Assembly: GCA_029880325.1 (NCBI GenBank)
Contig: JAOUOP010000014.1
Span: 62,001-126,000 of the forward strand
Direction: 5' to 3'
Source: Myxococcales bacterium
GTDB taxonomy: Bacteria > Myxococcota_A > Polyangia > Polyangiales > JAFGIB01
DNA length: 64,000 nucleotides
In this document: positions 1 through 8,917 of the stretch, in pieces
How the letters are laid out: every line of letters begins with the position of its first letter
Position numbering within the stretch: the first letter of the stretch is position 1
The notes under the pieces: generated by a model
What the model was told of the DNA's origin: nothing
What the model saw: the letters and a program-made list of their open reading frames with translations, nothing else
The model's database searches: none
Translations under genes and position numbers: made by a program

Positions 1-3000
1 AGGCGACCGCGGCGTCCGGCACACGCACCCAGGCCCGCATTCGGTCGCCCGGCTGACCGAAGAGGGCACCGTTGTTGCGCGACAGCTGGCACTCGCCCGC
101 CAGACCAAGCGCGCCGTCGTGGGCCGCGTCGGCCAGGACAAGGGTTTGTCCGGAGCTCAACTTCCAGTCGGACGAAGGCCACGGACCGACTTCGAAGTCG
201 TCGATCAGGCTGCAGCGATCGGAGCCTTTGCAGCTGAAGCCGTCGCCCTCGTAGCCGTAACGACAGCTGCACTCACAGCCGCCGGCCACGTTGGTACACA
301 GGGCGTTTTCGTCGCATCCGTCGAGGCCGCGCGCGCATTCGTCCACGTCGCTGCAGCTCGTGCCGTCACCCTCGTAGCCCTCGTTGCACTCGCAGAGGTA
401 GCCATCGCTCAGGTCCGTGCAGCTCGCGTTGATATCGCAGTCATGGGTGCCCTCGGCGCACTGGTCGGCGTCAGCGCATTGCTGACCGTCGCCGTAGTAG
501 CCCGGCTTGCAGATGCAGCGGTAGTCGCCCGGTGTATTTTCACAGCTGGCGTTGGCGTGGCAGTTGGCGACGCCGAGGGCGCACTCGTCGACGTCCACGC
601 ACTTCGAGCCATCGCCCACGTAGCCGCCGTTGCATTCGCAGGCGAAGCCCCCGGAGAGGTTCGTGCACACGGCCTGCGGCGCGCAGGGCGCGCTGGCGCA
701 CTCGTCGATGTCCTCACACTCGAAGCCATCGCCCACAAAGCCCGCCTTGCAGGAACAGCCGCAGCCGCCCACCGTATTTTGACAGTCGGCGTCGGCGCTA
801 CAGCCGGAAGTTCCATCCGCGCATTCGTCGACGTCCACGCAATGGCCCTGGTCATTGGCCGCAAAACCCGTCGGGCACGCCACCGGCTCGCCGTCGATGC
901 ACTCGAAGCCACCCGGCAGGTTGCTGCAGTGCACCGGGCAACCGTCCAGTCCCAGCGCACATTCATCGACGTCGGTGCACTGGGTGCCGTCACCCTCATA
1001 GCCGGGTGGACAGCTGCAGCTGAAACCCAGGCGCGTATTTTCACAACTGGCCAGGGCGTGGCAATCGTCGAGCCCCAGGGCGCACTCATCGATATTGCTG
1101 CACTGAAGGCCATCGCCGACGAAGCCCTGGTTGCAGCTGCACTGGTAGCTGCCTTCCAGGTTGTGGCAGCTGGCATCCTCGTGGCAGCCGTGGGTGCCGA
1201 AGAGGCACTCATCCAGGTCCTGGCAAACCCTGCCGTCGCCGAAGTAGCCCCCGTGACACTCGCAGTCGAAGCCACCGGCGGTATTGCTGCAGTTGGCGTG
1301 TTCGTCGCAGTGGTGGGTGCCCAGGGCGCATTCATCGATGTCGAGGCAGCTCAGTCCGTCGCTCTCGAAGCCGTCGATGCAAATGCAAGTGAAACTGCCG
1401 ATGGTATTTTCGCAGACGCCGTTGTCGTCGCAGCTGTGGGTGGCCTCTTGGCATTCATCCACGTCTTGGCAGCTCGCGCCATCACCTCGATAGCCGGGCC
1501 GGCAGCGACAGGAGTAGCCGACTGGCTCGTCGATGCAGTCGGCGTTGTCATCGCAGACGAAATCGCCGCTGGCGCACTCGTCCTGCGGAATCGCAAAGCT
1601 CTCACAGTCGCCGGCCTCGGCCGGGGTCTCGTCGTCGCCGATATCCTCTTGCATGCCGCAGCCCAGGCGCCCGTACTCGCCCTTGCCCCAACAGCGCACG
1701 CGACCGGCCGCCAGTAGCGCACAGGTGTGGTAGGAGCCGGCCGCGAGCTGTAGTGCGGGTTCGCCCAGGGGTACGTCCCCGGCGCTTTCTGGAGTCTCGT
1801 CATCGCCAATGGTGCGCACGTTGCCATAGCCCAGGGGCCCGTACTGGCCGCGCCCCCAACAGCGGACCGCGCCACCCTCGAGCAGCGCGCAGGTATGATA
1901 GGTGCCAGCGACCAGCTGCAGCGCGGGCGCCCCCAGCGGCACGTCGCCGACGGCCGCAGGCACTTCATCGTCACCGACGCTGTCCATGCTCGCATAGCCC
2001 AGCGCGCCCAGCCGCCCGAAGCCCCAGCAGCGCACCGCGCCGCCGACCATCAGGGCACAGCTGTGATACCAACCAGCTACAAGTTGCATCACCTCGCCGC
2101 CGACTTCGACGCGACCGGCAAACTCCGGCGTTTCGTCGTCACCCACGTTTTCGAGGTGCCCCAAACCGAGCGGGGCGTGCTGCCCGCGGCCCCAGCAACG
2201 CACCGAGCCGTCCTCGATGAGCGCACAGCTGTGGTCGCGCCCGGCGCAGACCTGGCGCGCGGGGCCGCCGAGTTCCACCGGCGGCAGCATCAGGGGGGTC
2301 TCGTCGTCGCCGATGGACTCGGTGCCGGCGTATCCCAACTGTCCGTCAATGCCCAAGCCCCAGCAGCGAACCGAGCCGTCTTCGAAGAGCGCGCAGGTGT
2401 GCTCGCCGCCGCCGGCCACCTGCACAACGCCCTCGGGCAGCCATGCGTCGCCGGCGCTGTCGGGGAGTTCGTCGTCGCCGATATCGCGATTGTGACCATA
2501 GCCCAGGGGTCCGTAGTGGTTGCGACCCCAGCAGCGCAGGCTGCCGCCCTCGATCAGCGCGCAGCCATGGGTGACGCCCAGGCCCATATCGACGACGCGG
2601 CCACCCACGGGCACGTAACCTACGTCGGCCGCCAACTCATCGTCGCCGATATCGTCGGTGTTGCCGTAGCCGAGCTCGCCGTAGATCCCCCAACCCCAGC
2701 AGCGCACAAGGCCCGTGTCCATGCGCGCGCAGGTGTGGGCGCCGCCGGCGTAGATGGCCTCGATGGTGGAAGCCCCGTCGGCGCAAAAACGACCGTCGCC
2801 CTCGTAACCGAGTTCGCAGGCGCAGTCGAAGGTTCCCTCGAGGTTTTCGCAGCGCGCGTGGCTGTGGCAGTCGGAAAACCCGCGCTCGCATTCGTCCACA
2901 TCCTGGCAGCTGAAGCCGTCGCCCTCGTAGCCGTCCTGGCAGATGCAGCTGTAGTCGCCTTGCGTGTTTTCACAGACGGCCCGCACGTCGCAGCCATGAC

Positions 3001-4438
3001 TCCCAGTTGCGCACTCATCCACGTCCTGGCAATCCCAACCGTCGCCCTCGTAGCCGGGAAGGCAGCGGCATTCATGGGCGCCGGCCGTGTTGATGCACTC
3101 GGCCAGCTGCCCGCACGGGGCGCTGGCCGAGTGGCACTCGTCCACGTCTTCGCAGCTCACGCCATCGCCCACGTAGCCGGGCAAGCACCGGCACTCGTAT
3201 CCGCCCTGCGTGTTGTCGCAGCGGGCCCCATCGGAACAGGCGTCGGTGCCGTCTGCGCACTCGTCCACGTCGTTGCAGCTTACGCCATCGCCGCGGTAGC
3301 CCTGGCGGCAGTGGCACTCGAAGCCGCCGTCGACGTTGACACAGTCGGCGCTTTCGGCGCAGCCATGGGTGCCCTCTCGGCACTCGTCGACATCGGCGCA
3401 GGAAAAGCCGTCGCCCGCATAACCCGGGTTGCAGTGGCAGCGATAGCCCTCTTCGGCGTCGATGCAGCGTGCGTGCGCGTGGCAGCTGTCGATCTGCAGC
3501 TCACACTCATCGACTGGTGTGCTCGTGCCGCCGCCATCGGCCGGGCCGGCGTCGGCTTCGGAAGCGCCAGCATCGGCAGCCGCATCGACTTCGGGAGGCT
3601 CGCCGACGCCCGCGTCGGTCCCACGACCACCCGCGTCGGTCGCGGAACTGCCGCCGTGGACTTCCGGCTGGCAAGCGAAGCCATCACCCACAAAGCCCTC
3701 ATTGCACGCGCAGACCCCGACGCCCTTGTTGGCTCGACAGCTGGCGTTGACATCGCAGGCATTGCCGCAAGCTCCGCAATGGGCGCGGTCGTTTCGCAGG
3801 TCGGCTTCACAACCATTGTGGTAGTCGGCGTCGCAGTCGCCGCGGCCCACCTCGCAGTGGGCGACGCACCTACCCTCGCGACAGCTGACGATATGGCTGC
3901 TGTCGTTGCAGGAGACGCCGCAGGAGCCGCAGTTTTCGTTGTCCACCAACAGGTCGGCACCGCAGGGATTGGCATGCCCCACGTAGGCGCCGCTGAAGTG
4001 GTGGATGGACGCGATGCGCTGTCCTCGTCCGGCCCGGGACTCGATGATCTCGAAGGCCTGGGCCCGTCTTTCCCGGGTAAAATAGAAAGCGGCGTCCTCG
4101 GAGGCGCCCTGGTAGTCGATGCTCAGCTCGGCAGGTTCCAGGAAGCGCAGGCCGGAGGGCTCCAGCCGGTAGACCGGCGAAAACGCCAGCTGCCCTTCGG
4201 GCGGTGACTCCTCGGTGCGGATCATGACGATCTCGACCGTGCGCTCGAGGGCGCCAGCGGGAATCTCGAGGCGCGCCCCTTCGACTTCCACACGGCCACC
4301 GGCAGCACCGATCTGCTCCATGCTGGTCTGGAGCTTGGAGCGCGGCCGGCGGTCGACCTCACAGGCTGCTGTGACCGATGTGAGGAGAACCAGCCAGAGG
4401 TACGCCCGCCAAACGCCATGACTTTCGCGGATGCTCAC
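1..4438 (-). CDS. EGF-like / RCC1-repeat surface lipoprotein, C terminus cut by window edge
   Basis: The minus strand is open from a GTG at 4438 to the left edge, about 1479 codons, with an in-frame TAA just upstream of the GTG. The N terminus is a signal peptide ending in SVTAAC, probably a lipobox. It is followed by Cys-rich stalk modules, an Ala/Asp/Gly linker, six calcium-binding-type EGF domains (DVDEC...GYxGDGxxC pattern), seven RCC1-type units with a CWG core and a recurring IGDDE, then about eleven more EGF domains. After the last EGF, at about 200, a non-repeat domain begins (SLIDDFEVGPW) and runs off the edge. The likely role is an extracellular adhesion or recognition protein; the ligand is unknown. 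Two long open frames on the plus strand are antisense shadows created by GC-rich codons. Confidence 0.9.
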   Translation of the reverse strand, partial: MSIRESHGVWRAYLWLVLLTSVTAACEVDRRPRSKLQTSMEQIGAAGGRVEVEGARLEIPAGALERTVEIVMIRTEESPPEGQLAFSPVYRLEPSGLRFLEPAELSIDYQGASEDAAFYFTRERRAQAFEIIESRAGRGQRIASIHHFSGAYVGHANPCGADLLVDNENCGSCGVSCNDSSHIVSCREGRCVAHCEVGRGDCDADYHNGCEADLRNDRAHCGACGNACDVNASCRANKGVGVCACNEGFVGDGFACQPEVHGGSSATDAGGRGTDAGVGEPPEVDAAADAGASEADAGPADGGGTSTPVDECELQIDSCHAHARCIDAEEGYRCHCNPGYAGDGFSCADVDECREGTHGCAESADCVNVDGGFECHCRQGYRGDGVSCNDVDECADGTDACSDGARCDNTQGGYECRCLPGYVGDGVSCEDVDECHSASAPCGQLAECINTAGAHECRCLPGYEGDGWDCQDVDECATGSHGCDVRAVCENTQGDYSCICQDGYEGDGFSCQDVDECERGFSDCHSHARCENLEGTFDCACELGYEGDGRFCADGASTIEAIYAGGAHTCARMDTGLVRCWGWGIYGELGYGNTDDIGDDELAADVGYVPVGGRVVDMGLGVTHGCALIEGGSLRCWGRNHYGPLGYGHNRDIGDDELPDSAGDAWLPEGVVQVAGGGEHTCALFEDGSVRCWGLGIDGQLGYAGTESIGDDETPLMLPPVELGGPARQVCAGRDHSCALIEDGSVRCWGRGQHAPLGLGHLENVGDDETPEFAGRVEVGGEVMQLVAGWYHSCALMVGGAVRCWGFGRLGALGYASMDSVGDDEVPAAVGDVPLGAPALQLVAGTYHTCALLEGGAVRCWGRGQYGPLGYGNVRTIGDDETPESAGDVPLGEPALQLAAGSYHTCALLAAGRVRCWGKGEYGRLGCGMQEDIGDDETPAEAGDCESFAIPQDECASGDFVCDDNADCIDEPVGYSCRCRPGYRGDGASCQDVDECQEATHSCDDNGVCENTIGSFTCICIDGFESDGLSCLDIDECALGTHHCDEHANCSNTAGGFDCECHGGYFGDGRVCQDLDECLFGTHGCHEDASCHNLEGSYQCSCNQGFVGDGLQCSNIDECALGLDDCHALASCENTRLGFSCSCPPGYEGDGTQCTDVDECALGLDGCPVHCSNLPGGFECIDGEPVACPTGFAANDQGHCVDVDECADGTSGCSADADCQNTVGGCGCSCKAGFVGDGFECEDIDECASAPCAPQAVCTNLSGGFACECNGGYVGDGSKCVDVDECALGVANCHANASCENTPGDYRCICKPGYYGDGQQCADADQCAEGTHDCDINASCTDLSDGYLCECNEGYEGDGTSCSDVDECARGLDGCDENALCTNVAGGCECSCRYGYEGDGFSCKGSDRCSLIDDFEVGPWPSSDWKLSSGQTLVLADAAHDGALGLAGECQLSRNNGALFGQPGDRMRAWVRVPDAAVA

Positions 4439-4720
4439 AAGCCCGCCGATCGGCCTGCGCTGCGAGGATCTTTAGGCGACGGGCGGCTCGGCTCAACCAA
4501 AGGCAAGCGAAGCCCGCCGCGCGCGAATTTACGGCACGTTCAAACCGGTCGACGCTTCCCGGGCAAGAATGCGCAAAACCAAAGGCCCATGGCCGATTTT
4601 CCTACGCCGCTACAATCGTTGACGCCCATACGGCACCAAAATGCTACGATCCAAGGACGACCCACTGGCGCGAACTACCCAGCCACACCGCCGCGCCCAT
4701 GCACGCACAGCGAGCAAGCC
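4439..4720. promoter_or_regulatory. divergent intergenic region with weak promoter candidate
   Basis: This 282-bp region separates the divergent EGF/RCC1 lipoprotein and PilZ genes and should hold both promoters. A TTGACG at 4619-4624 and a TACGAT at 4645-4650 resemble sigma70 boxes, but the 20-bp spacer is too long for a good match. A TACAAT at 4611-4616 has no good -35 partner. No operator or hairpin stands out. Confidence 0.3.
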
Positions 4721-5092
4721 ATGAGCGAAGACAAACGCCGCGATCCTCGTTTCGACAGCGACAAGAAGCTCTGGTGCGAAGGCCAGGATGCGAGCGCGGT
4801 CGCGCGCAACATGAGCCGCAGCGGCATGTTGATCCTGGGTGATGCCGACAAGGAGGTCGGCGATCACGTCAAAGTCGCCTTCGAATCCGAGGAGGGGCGG
4901 ATCGAGCTCAACATGCAGGTCATGTGGCGGAGCGAAAACGAGGACGACAGCCACCGCCGCGGGCTTGGGCTGAAGATCGTGGGCTTCGAGCAGGGCGAAG
5001 AAGCCTACGACCACTTCGTGCAGCGCAATCTAGAGCAGCGCACCAGGTCCGGAGCCAAGGATGCTGATTCGGACGCGGACGGAGAAGACTGA
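4721..5092 (+). CDS. PilZ domain protein
   Basis: This 123-residue protein is almost entirely a PilZ domain. It has an N-terminal RRDPRF basic motif, the mid-domain NMSRSGM (the family's [D/N]xSxxG site), and a closing GLGLKIVGF strand. PilZ domains bind cyclic di-GMP or serve as structural adaptors. In myxobacteria many are single-domain proteins of this size acting in motility or surface regulation. The ATG at 4721 is chosen because the domain starts at once; the open frame extends upstream, but that part has no protein-like character. No strong ribosome binding site is visible. The tail is acidic and low-complexity. Confidence 0.85.
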   Translation: MSEDKRRDPRFDSDKKLWCEGQDASAVARNMSRSGMLILGDADKEVGDHVKVAFESEEGRIELNMQVMWRSENEDDSHRRGLGLKIVGFEQGEEAYDHFVQRNLEQRTRSGAKDADSDADGED

Positions 5093-5109
5093 GAAGCGCC
5101 CGCCTCGGG

Positions 5110-6045
5110 TCAGGGTGCTAGCGCCGGCTCGCCCTCGGGTTCCTTGACCTCGGCCAGCTGCGCGGCCTCCGCGGACGACTGCGGCTTGGCTTCACGTCGC
5201 GCCGAACCGGGCTCTGTGTCGGACTCGCCATCGCCCGTGTCGGCCTTGTCGCCCTTGCTCGATCCCGGCTCCCACTCCGTCGGCCCATCGCTGCGCACAT
5301 CCAGGTGCACGAAGCCCGCGCCCTTGTAGCGCCCCACGCCGCCGACGCCCTTTTCGGTGAGCCAGCTCGAGAGCTTACCGGTGGCCACGCCACGCATGCG
5401 AATGTCGGCGCCGCGCCCGGCTGCGTGGTGGGCCAGGCCGCCGTGGCTCTCGCCATGCTTGCCACAGCGACCGCCGACGACCTGGATCGGGCGGCCGAAG
5501 TGCTGGTAGGCCGCCGTCAGAACCTCGATCAAAGCGCTATCGAGGACTGCGGGAGCCTCACCTTCGCAGGCAAACGCCTGCATCACCAACTCGTAGTCAT
5601 CTTTCATCGGCTTGCCGTCGGCCGACAGCGGGTGCAGCTCCAGGGGCTGGTCGGCGCTGGGCAGTGAAAGCTGCAATGCCGGCCCCGGTGTCAAGGCGAC
5701 TTCGGGCTCGGCGGGGGCTGCGGGCGCCTGGAGCGTGGGCGCCGCAGCCGATCTACCCTGCGCTTTGGCTGCGACCGGCAGCGCCGTGGGTTCAACTGCG
5801 CGCGCCAACGAGGCCTCGGCATGGGCCATTTGATCCATGCTCAAAGCACCCCGCGCGCCGACCCAATAACCGGCAGCTGCGCTCAGCGTCAGCGCCCCGA
5901 TCAGCGAAGCGACCGCTCCCAGGGTTCGCCCCCGACTCCACTGGTAGCGGCGCGCGGCGCGCCCTGCGCCAGCGAGCACGACCACCGTCACTTGCCGTGC
6001 GTTCGATCTCACGCAATTAGGGTAGCGCCGAACCGAGGCGCACAA
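5110..6045 (-). CDS. membrane-anchored M15/DUF882-type peptidase-like protein
   Basis: This 311-residue protein has a basic N terminus, one hydrophobic segment (around residues 40-65), an Ala/Pro-rich linker, and a C-terminal domain with the zinc-ligand pattern of the peptidase M15/DUF882 group: SHGGLAHHAAGRGADI followed by FVHLDV. Such domains cut or bind peptidoglycan peptides in the periplasm. The tail beyond the domain is acidic and disordered. The start is uncertain: a GTG at 6012 would still precede the membrane segment and avoids an odd Cys-containing leader. It stands alone between the convergent PilZ gene and a co-directional kinase. The substrate is unknown. Confidence 0.75.
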   Translation of the reverse strand: MCASVRRYPNCVRSNARQVTVVVLAGAGRAARRYQWSRGRTLGAVASLIGALTLSAAAGYWVGARGALSMDQMAHAEASLARAVEPTALPVAAKAQGRSAAAPTLQAPAAPAEPEVALTPGPALQLSLPSADQPLELHPLSADGKPMKDDYELVMQAFACEGEAPAVLDSALIEVLTAAYQHFGRPIQVVGGRCGKHGESHGGLAHHAAGRGADIRMRGVATGKLSSWLTEKGVGGVGRYKGAGFVHLDVRSDGPTEWEPGSSKGDKADTGDGESDTEPGSARREAKPQSSAEAAQLAEVKEPEGEPALAP

Positions 6046-6101
6046 AAAGCGGTGCGCATGACACCGCGTTGTCGGTCGGTGTGCGCTCGTGCGTCAGGGC
6101 G

Positions 6102-7538
6102 CTACCCCATCGCGCGCAGCGCGCTGACCACTTCGTCCATGGTCTGGGGGCGATCCTCGGGGCGCTTTTCCAGCATGCGCAGCATCAGGGCGACGAAATC
6201 CGGCGGCAAGGCGGCCCTGACCTCGTCGGCAAGTTCCGGCGTCGCCGTCAGATGCTTCATCAACACCTGCGGCGTCTCGCCCTCGAAGGGTACGGCGCCG
6301 CTGCACATCTCGAAGAGGGTGACCCCCAGTGAATAGATGTCGCTGCGGGCGTCGACCTCCGCGGCGGTGGCCTGCTCCGGACTCATATAGGCCGGCGAGC
6401 CCATCACCGCACCCGGCCGCGTCAGCTTGGTATCGCCGCCCTCCTGCATCAGCTTGGCCAGCCCGAAGTCGGTCACCTTGACGTGGCGCGGGCCGTACAT
6501 CAGCACGTTGGGGGGCTTGAAGTCGCGGTGCACCACGCCGCGCCCGTGGGCGTAGGCCAGCGCCTCGGCAAGCTGCCGGCCCAGCTCCAGGGTGCGCTCG
6601 AAGGGCAGCGCCCCCTGCTCCAGCACGCCATCGAGACTGCCCGACTCCAGCAACTCCATGGCCATCCACATGCCCTGGGGGTCCTGCCCCACATCGAAGA
6701 CCTGGACGATGTGGGGATGGGCTAGCTGGGCGAGCACGCGCGCCTCCCGCAGGAAGCGGGCCGACAGCTCTCGGTTGAGGGCCAGCTCGGGAAAGAGCCG
6801 CTTGAGCGCCACCTTGCGGCCCAACATGCTGTCGTGGGCCCGATGCACCACGCCCATGCCGCCTGCACCCAGCTCGGCCTCGACCACGTAACGGCTGCCC
6901 GTAGTCGCCGCCGAAGTCGTCGCCGCGCCCGCAAGCGTGGCGCCGGCACCGTCCACGACCGGCGCTGCAGTGCCATCCTGGCTGATGAAGGTCGCGTCGG
7001 TGGCCGAAACCCCGGCCGCTGAAGCCCCCCCCACCACCGATGCCGCCGCAACCGACCCGCCCGAAGCCTCGGCTCCGGCCCGATCCTGCTCGCGACGGGT
7101 ACTCCGACCCGCAGCAGCCGCAGCGCCGGCAGCGGCGACCTCCGGGAGGTGCAGCAGCAGCAACGCGGCCGAGGTGCCCGCGGTGGATAGCCAGTAGACC
7201 AGGCCGATGCCCGTGCGCAGGGCATCACCGCGCGGATCCTTGCGCTTGCGCTTGCCCAGACCCAGAAAGCCGCCGGAAACCTTGGAGGGATAGACAGCCT
7301 GCACCAGCACCTCCCGGAGCGGCGGCATCACGAAGAGCCCCAGGAGCACCATCGCCGCAAACGTGAGCTGGGCGCGTCGCGCCCCCAGCAGCCAGGCGCG
7401 CAGCTGCTCGGGACGCTCCCGCACGCTCGGGAGCAGGTCGATGGCGTGCCGGAGCCGCGGCCCCAGCCCGGTGGGCTCGGCGGGGTCGGCACCGGCTGCG
7501 CTCAGCTGGGCGGGATGTTCGTGCATGGCGGGCGGCAA
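6102..7538 (-). CDS. membrane Ser/Thr protein kinase (PknB-type)
   Basis: This 478-residue protein has two hydrophobic segments in its first 150 residues, a Gly/Ala/Ser-rich linker, and a C-terminal Hanks-type kinase domain from about residue 210. The glycine loop is GAGGMGVV, the ATP lysine lies in VALKRL, the catalytic loop is HRDFKPPN, and DFG, SPAYMSPEQ and DARSDIYSLG follow. All residues needed for catalysis are present. FKPPN instead of the usual LKPEN is a small variation. Unlike many bacterial kinases the membrane segments lie before, not after, the kinase domain. There is no sensory domain, so the signal may be sensed through the membrane part. The gene seems to be monocistronic. Confidence 0.9.
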   Translation of the reverse strand: MPPAMHEHPAQLSAAGADPAEPTGLGPRLRHAIDLLPSVRERPEQLRAWLLGARRAQLTFAAMVLLGLFVMPPLREVLVQAVYPSKVSGGFLGLGKRKRKDPRGDALRTGIGLVYWLSTAGTSAALLLLHLPEVAAAGAAAAAGRSTRREQDRAGAEASGGSVAAASVVGGASAAGVSATDATFISQDGTAAPVVDGAGATLAGAATTSAATTGSRYVVEAELGAGGMGVVHRAHDSMLGRKVALKRLFPELALNRELSARFLREARVLAQLAHPHIVQVFDVGQDPQGMWMAMELLESGSLDGVLEQGALPFERTLELGRQLAEALAYAHGRGVVHRDFKPPNVLMYGPRHVKVTDFGLAKLMQEGGDTKLTRPGAVMGSPAYMSPEQATAAEVDARSDIYSLGVTLFEMCSGAVPFEGETPQVLMKHLTATPELADEVRAALPPDFVALMLRMLEKRPEDRPQTMDEVVSALRAMG

Positions 7539-7716
7539 TTGTAACGTGAAGTGCCACGCTCATGGCGTCTTTCGCGTACAGCGTGGTTGCCGATTTAGTA
7601 CAGACGGTCGAAATTTACTTGCCCGCCCCCCAAAAGCTGGCTAGAGCATGGGTCGTCGTCGGGTTGCGTGCCTCGGTCAGGCCTCCGCACGCCGACGCGG
7701 ACGCGCATGGTCGAGC

Positions 7717-8910
7717 ATGAGGCGTGACGTGAGTACCTCGATGCAGCACAGCGAAGGATCGGTGGGACTAGGGCAGACCGACGCACTTCATCCGCGGGGT
7801 GGCCAGGACGGCCAGCTCGAGGGGCCGCGGGCGCCGTCCTCGGGGCCGCGGGTGCTCTTGCGCAACCTGGCCGGGCAGGACTGGGTAGTCCTGGGCCTGC
7901 ACCTCTATTTGAACGTGCGCATGTTCGCGCTGCCCTCGAGCCCCGAGGTATCGACCGCCCGCGCCTACACCTTCGGACTGCTGTCGGCGGTGCTCTTCGT
8001 GCTGCTGTTGACCCGCGGCCAGATGATGGGTGCCGGTCCGCTGCGCTCGGCCATCTACCGCTTCGGGCTCTTCATCCCCACCGTCAGCACCTACTTCGCC
8101 ATGCGTCACGTGATGCGCGCGCTGGACCCGGTGCTATTGGACGCGCCGCTGTTGGCCATCGACCGCGCGCTTTTTGGCGAGACCCCGTCATTGCTGATGG
8201 AGCCCCTGGTCACGCCGTTGAGCGTCGAGTTCTTCGCGTTCTTCTACTACGGCTATTACGCGCTGCTGGGCACCCACCTCTTTGGCACCCTGCTCTTCGA
8301 CGACGGCCGCCGCGCCTACGAGCTGCTCTTCGGCGCCGCCTGGGTGGTGGCCGTGGGGCACTGCGTCTACACGCTGGTGCCGGGCGTCGGCCCCTACGCC
8401 CACTGCGCCGACCTCTTCACCAAACCGCTCGAGGGCGGCTTCTGGTGGCGACAGGTGCTCGATGCCGTAACGGCCGCCGGCGCCGCGCTCGACATCTTCC
8501 CCTCCCTGCACACCGCCTATCCCAGCTTCCTGGCGCTGCACTCCCTGCGCTACCGCAAAACCTCGCCCTACCGATACTCGGTGATCCCGGTCTGCATCAT
8601 CGCCACCGTCATCGTGATCTCGACCATGTTCCTGCGCTGGCATTACGCCATCGACGTGGTGGCGGGGCTGCTTGTGGCCTACTCGGCCGGAAGCGTGGCC
8701 TCCTGGGCCTACGACCGCTTCGACTCCGACGAGGCCAGGGCCCAGCAGCGTGCCCGCCAGCCCGCCGGCGCGGCAGAGCGACAGCCGGCCTGGGAGCCCC
8801 TGATGCCCGCCGGCATGAGCCGCCCCGACTACGTCTGGCTGATCGGGGTGCTGTCGGTGCACCTGCTGGTGATCGTGCTGGCCTCGGTGCTGGGCGCTCG
8901 CGCCCATTGA
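7717..8910 (+). CDS. PAP2-superfamily membrane phosphatase / inositol phosphorylceramide synthase-like
   Basis: This polytopic protein of about 397 residues has roughly six membrane helices. Its PAP2 signature sits late in the chain: FPSLHTAYPS and then RWHYAIDVVAG, giving the two catalytic histidines and the aspartate. The spacing and the preceding GPYAHC resemble the Aur1/IPC-synthase-like PAP2 branch, which transfers or removes phospho-head groups of lipids. Several starts are possible (7648, 7717, 7741). 7717 is chosen because the earlier stretch is Arg-rich and unlike the protein; 7741 is equally possible. Its stop is 7 bp from the stop of the convergent RCC1 gene. The exact lipid substrate cannot be inferred. 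Confidence 0.82.
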   Translation: MRRDVSTSMQHSEGSVGLGQTDALHPRGGQDGQLEGPRAPSSGPRVLLRNLAGQDWVVLGLHLYLNVRMFALPSSPEVSTARAYTFGLLSAVLFVLLLTRGQMMGAGPLRSAIYRFGLFIPTVSTYFAMRHVMRALDPVLLDAPLLAIDRALFGETPSLLMEPLVTPLSVEFFAFFYYGYYALLGTHLFGTLLFDDGRRAYELLFGAAWVVAVGHCVYTLVPGVGPYAHCADLFTKPLEGGFWWRQVLDAVTAAGAALDIFPSLHTAYPSFLALHSLRYRKTSPYRYSVIPVCIIATVIVISTMFLRWHYAIDVVAGLLVAYSAGSVASWAYDRFDSDEARAQQRARQPAGAAERQPAWEPLMPAGMSRPDYVWLIGVLSVHLLVIVLASVLGARAH

Positions 8911-8917
8911 CTGCGCC

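Noticed and set aside
1..3500. About 120-bp periodic repeats that look like a CRISPR or satellite array
   Set aside because: The repeats are codons of EGF-like domains with variable sequence and no short direct repeat separated by unique spacers.
119..4207. Two very long open frames on the plus strand (532 and 770 codons) opposite the left-end gene
   Set aside because: They are Val/Ala/Leu-rich with no recognisable domain, while the minus strand encodes clear EGF and RCC1 domains with a signal peptide. They are antisense images produced by GC-rich codons.
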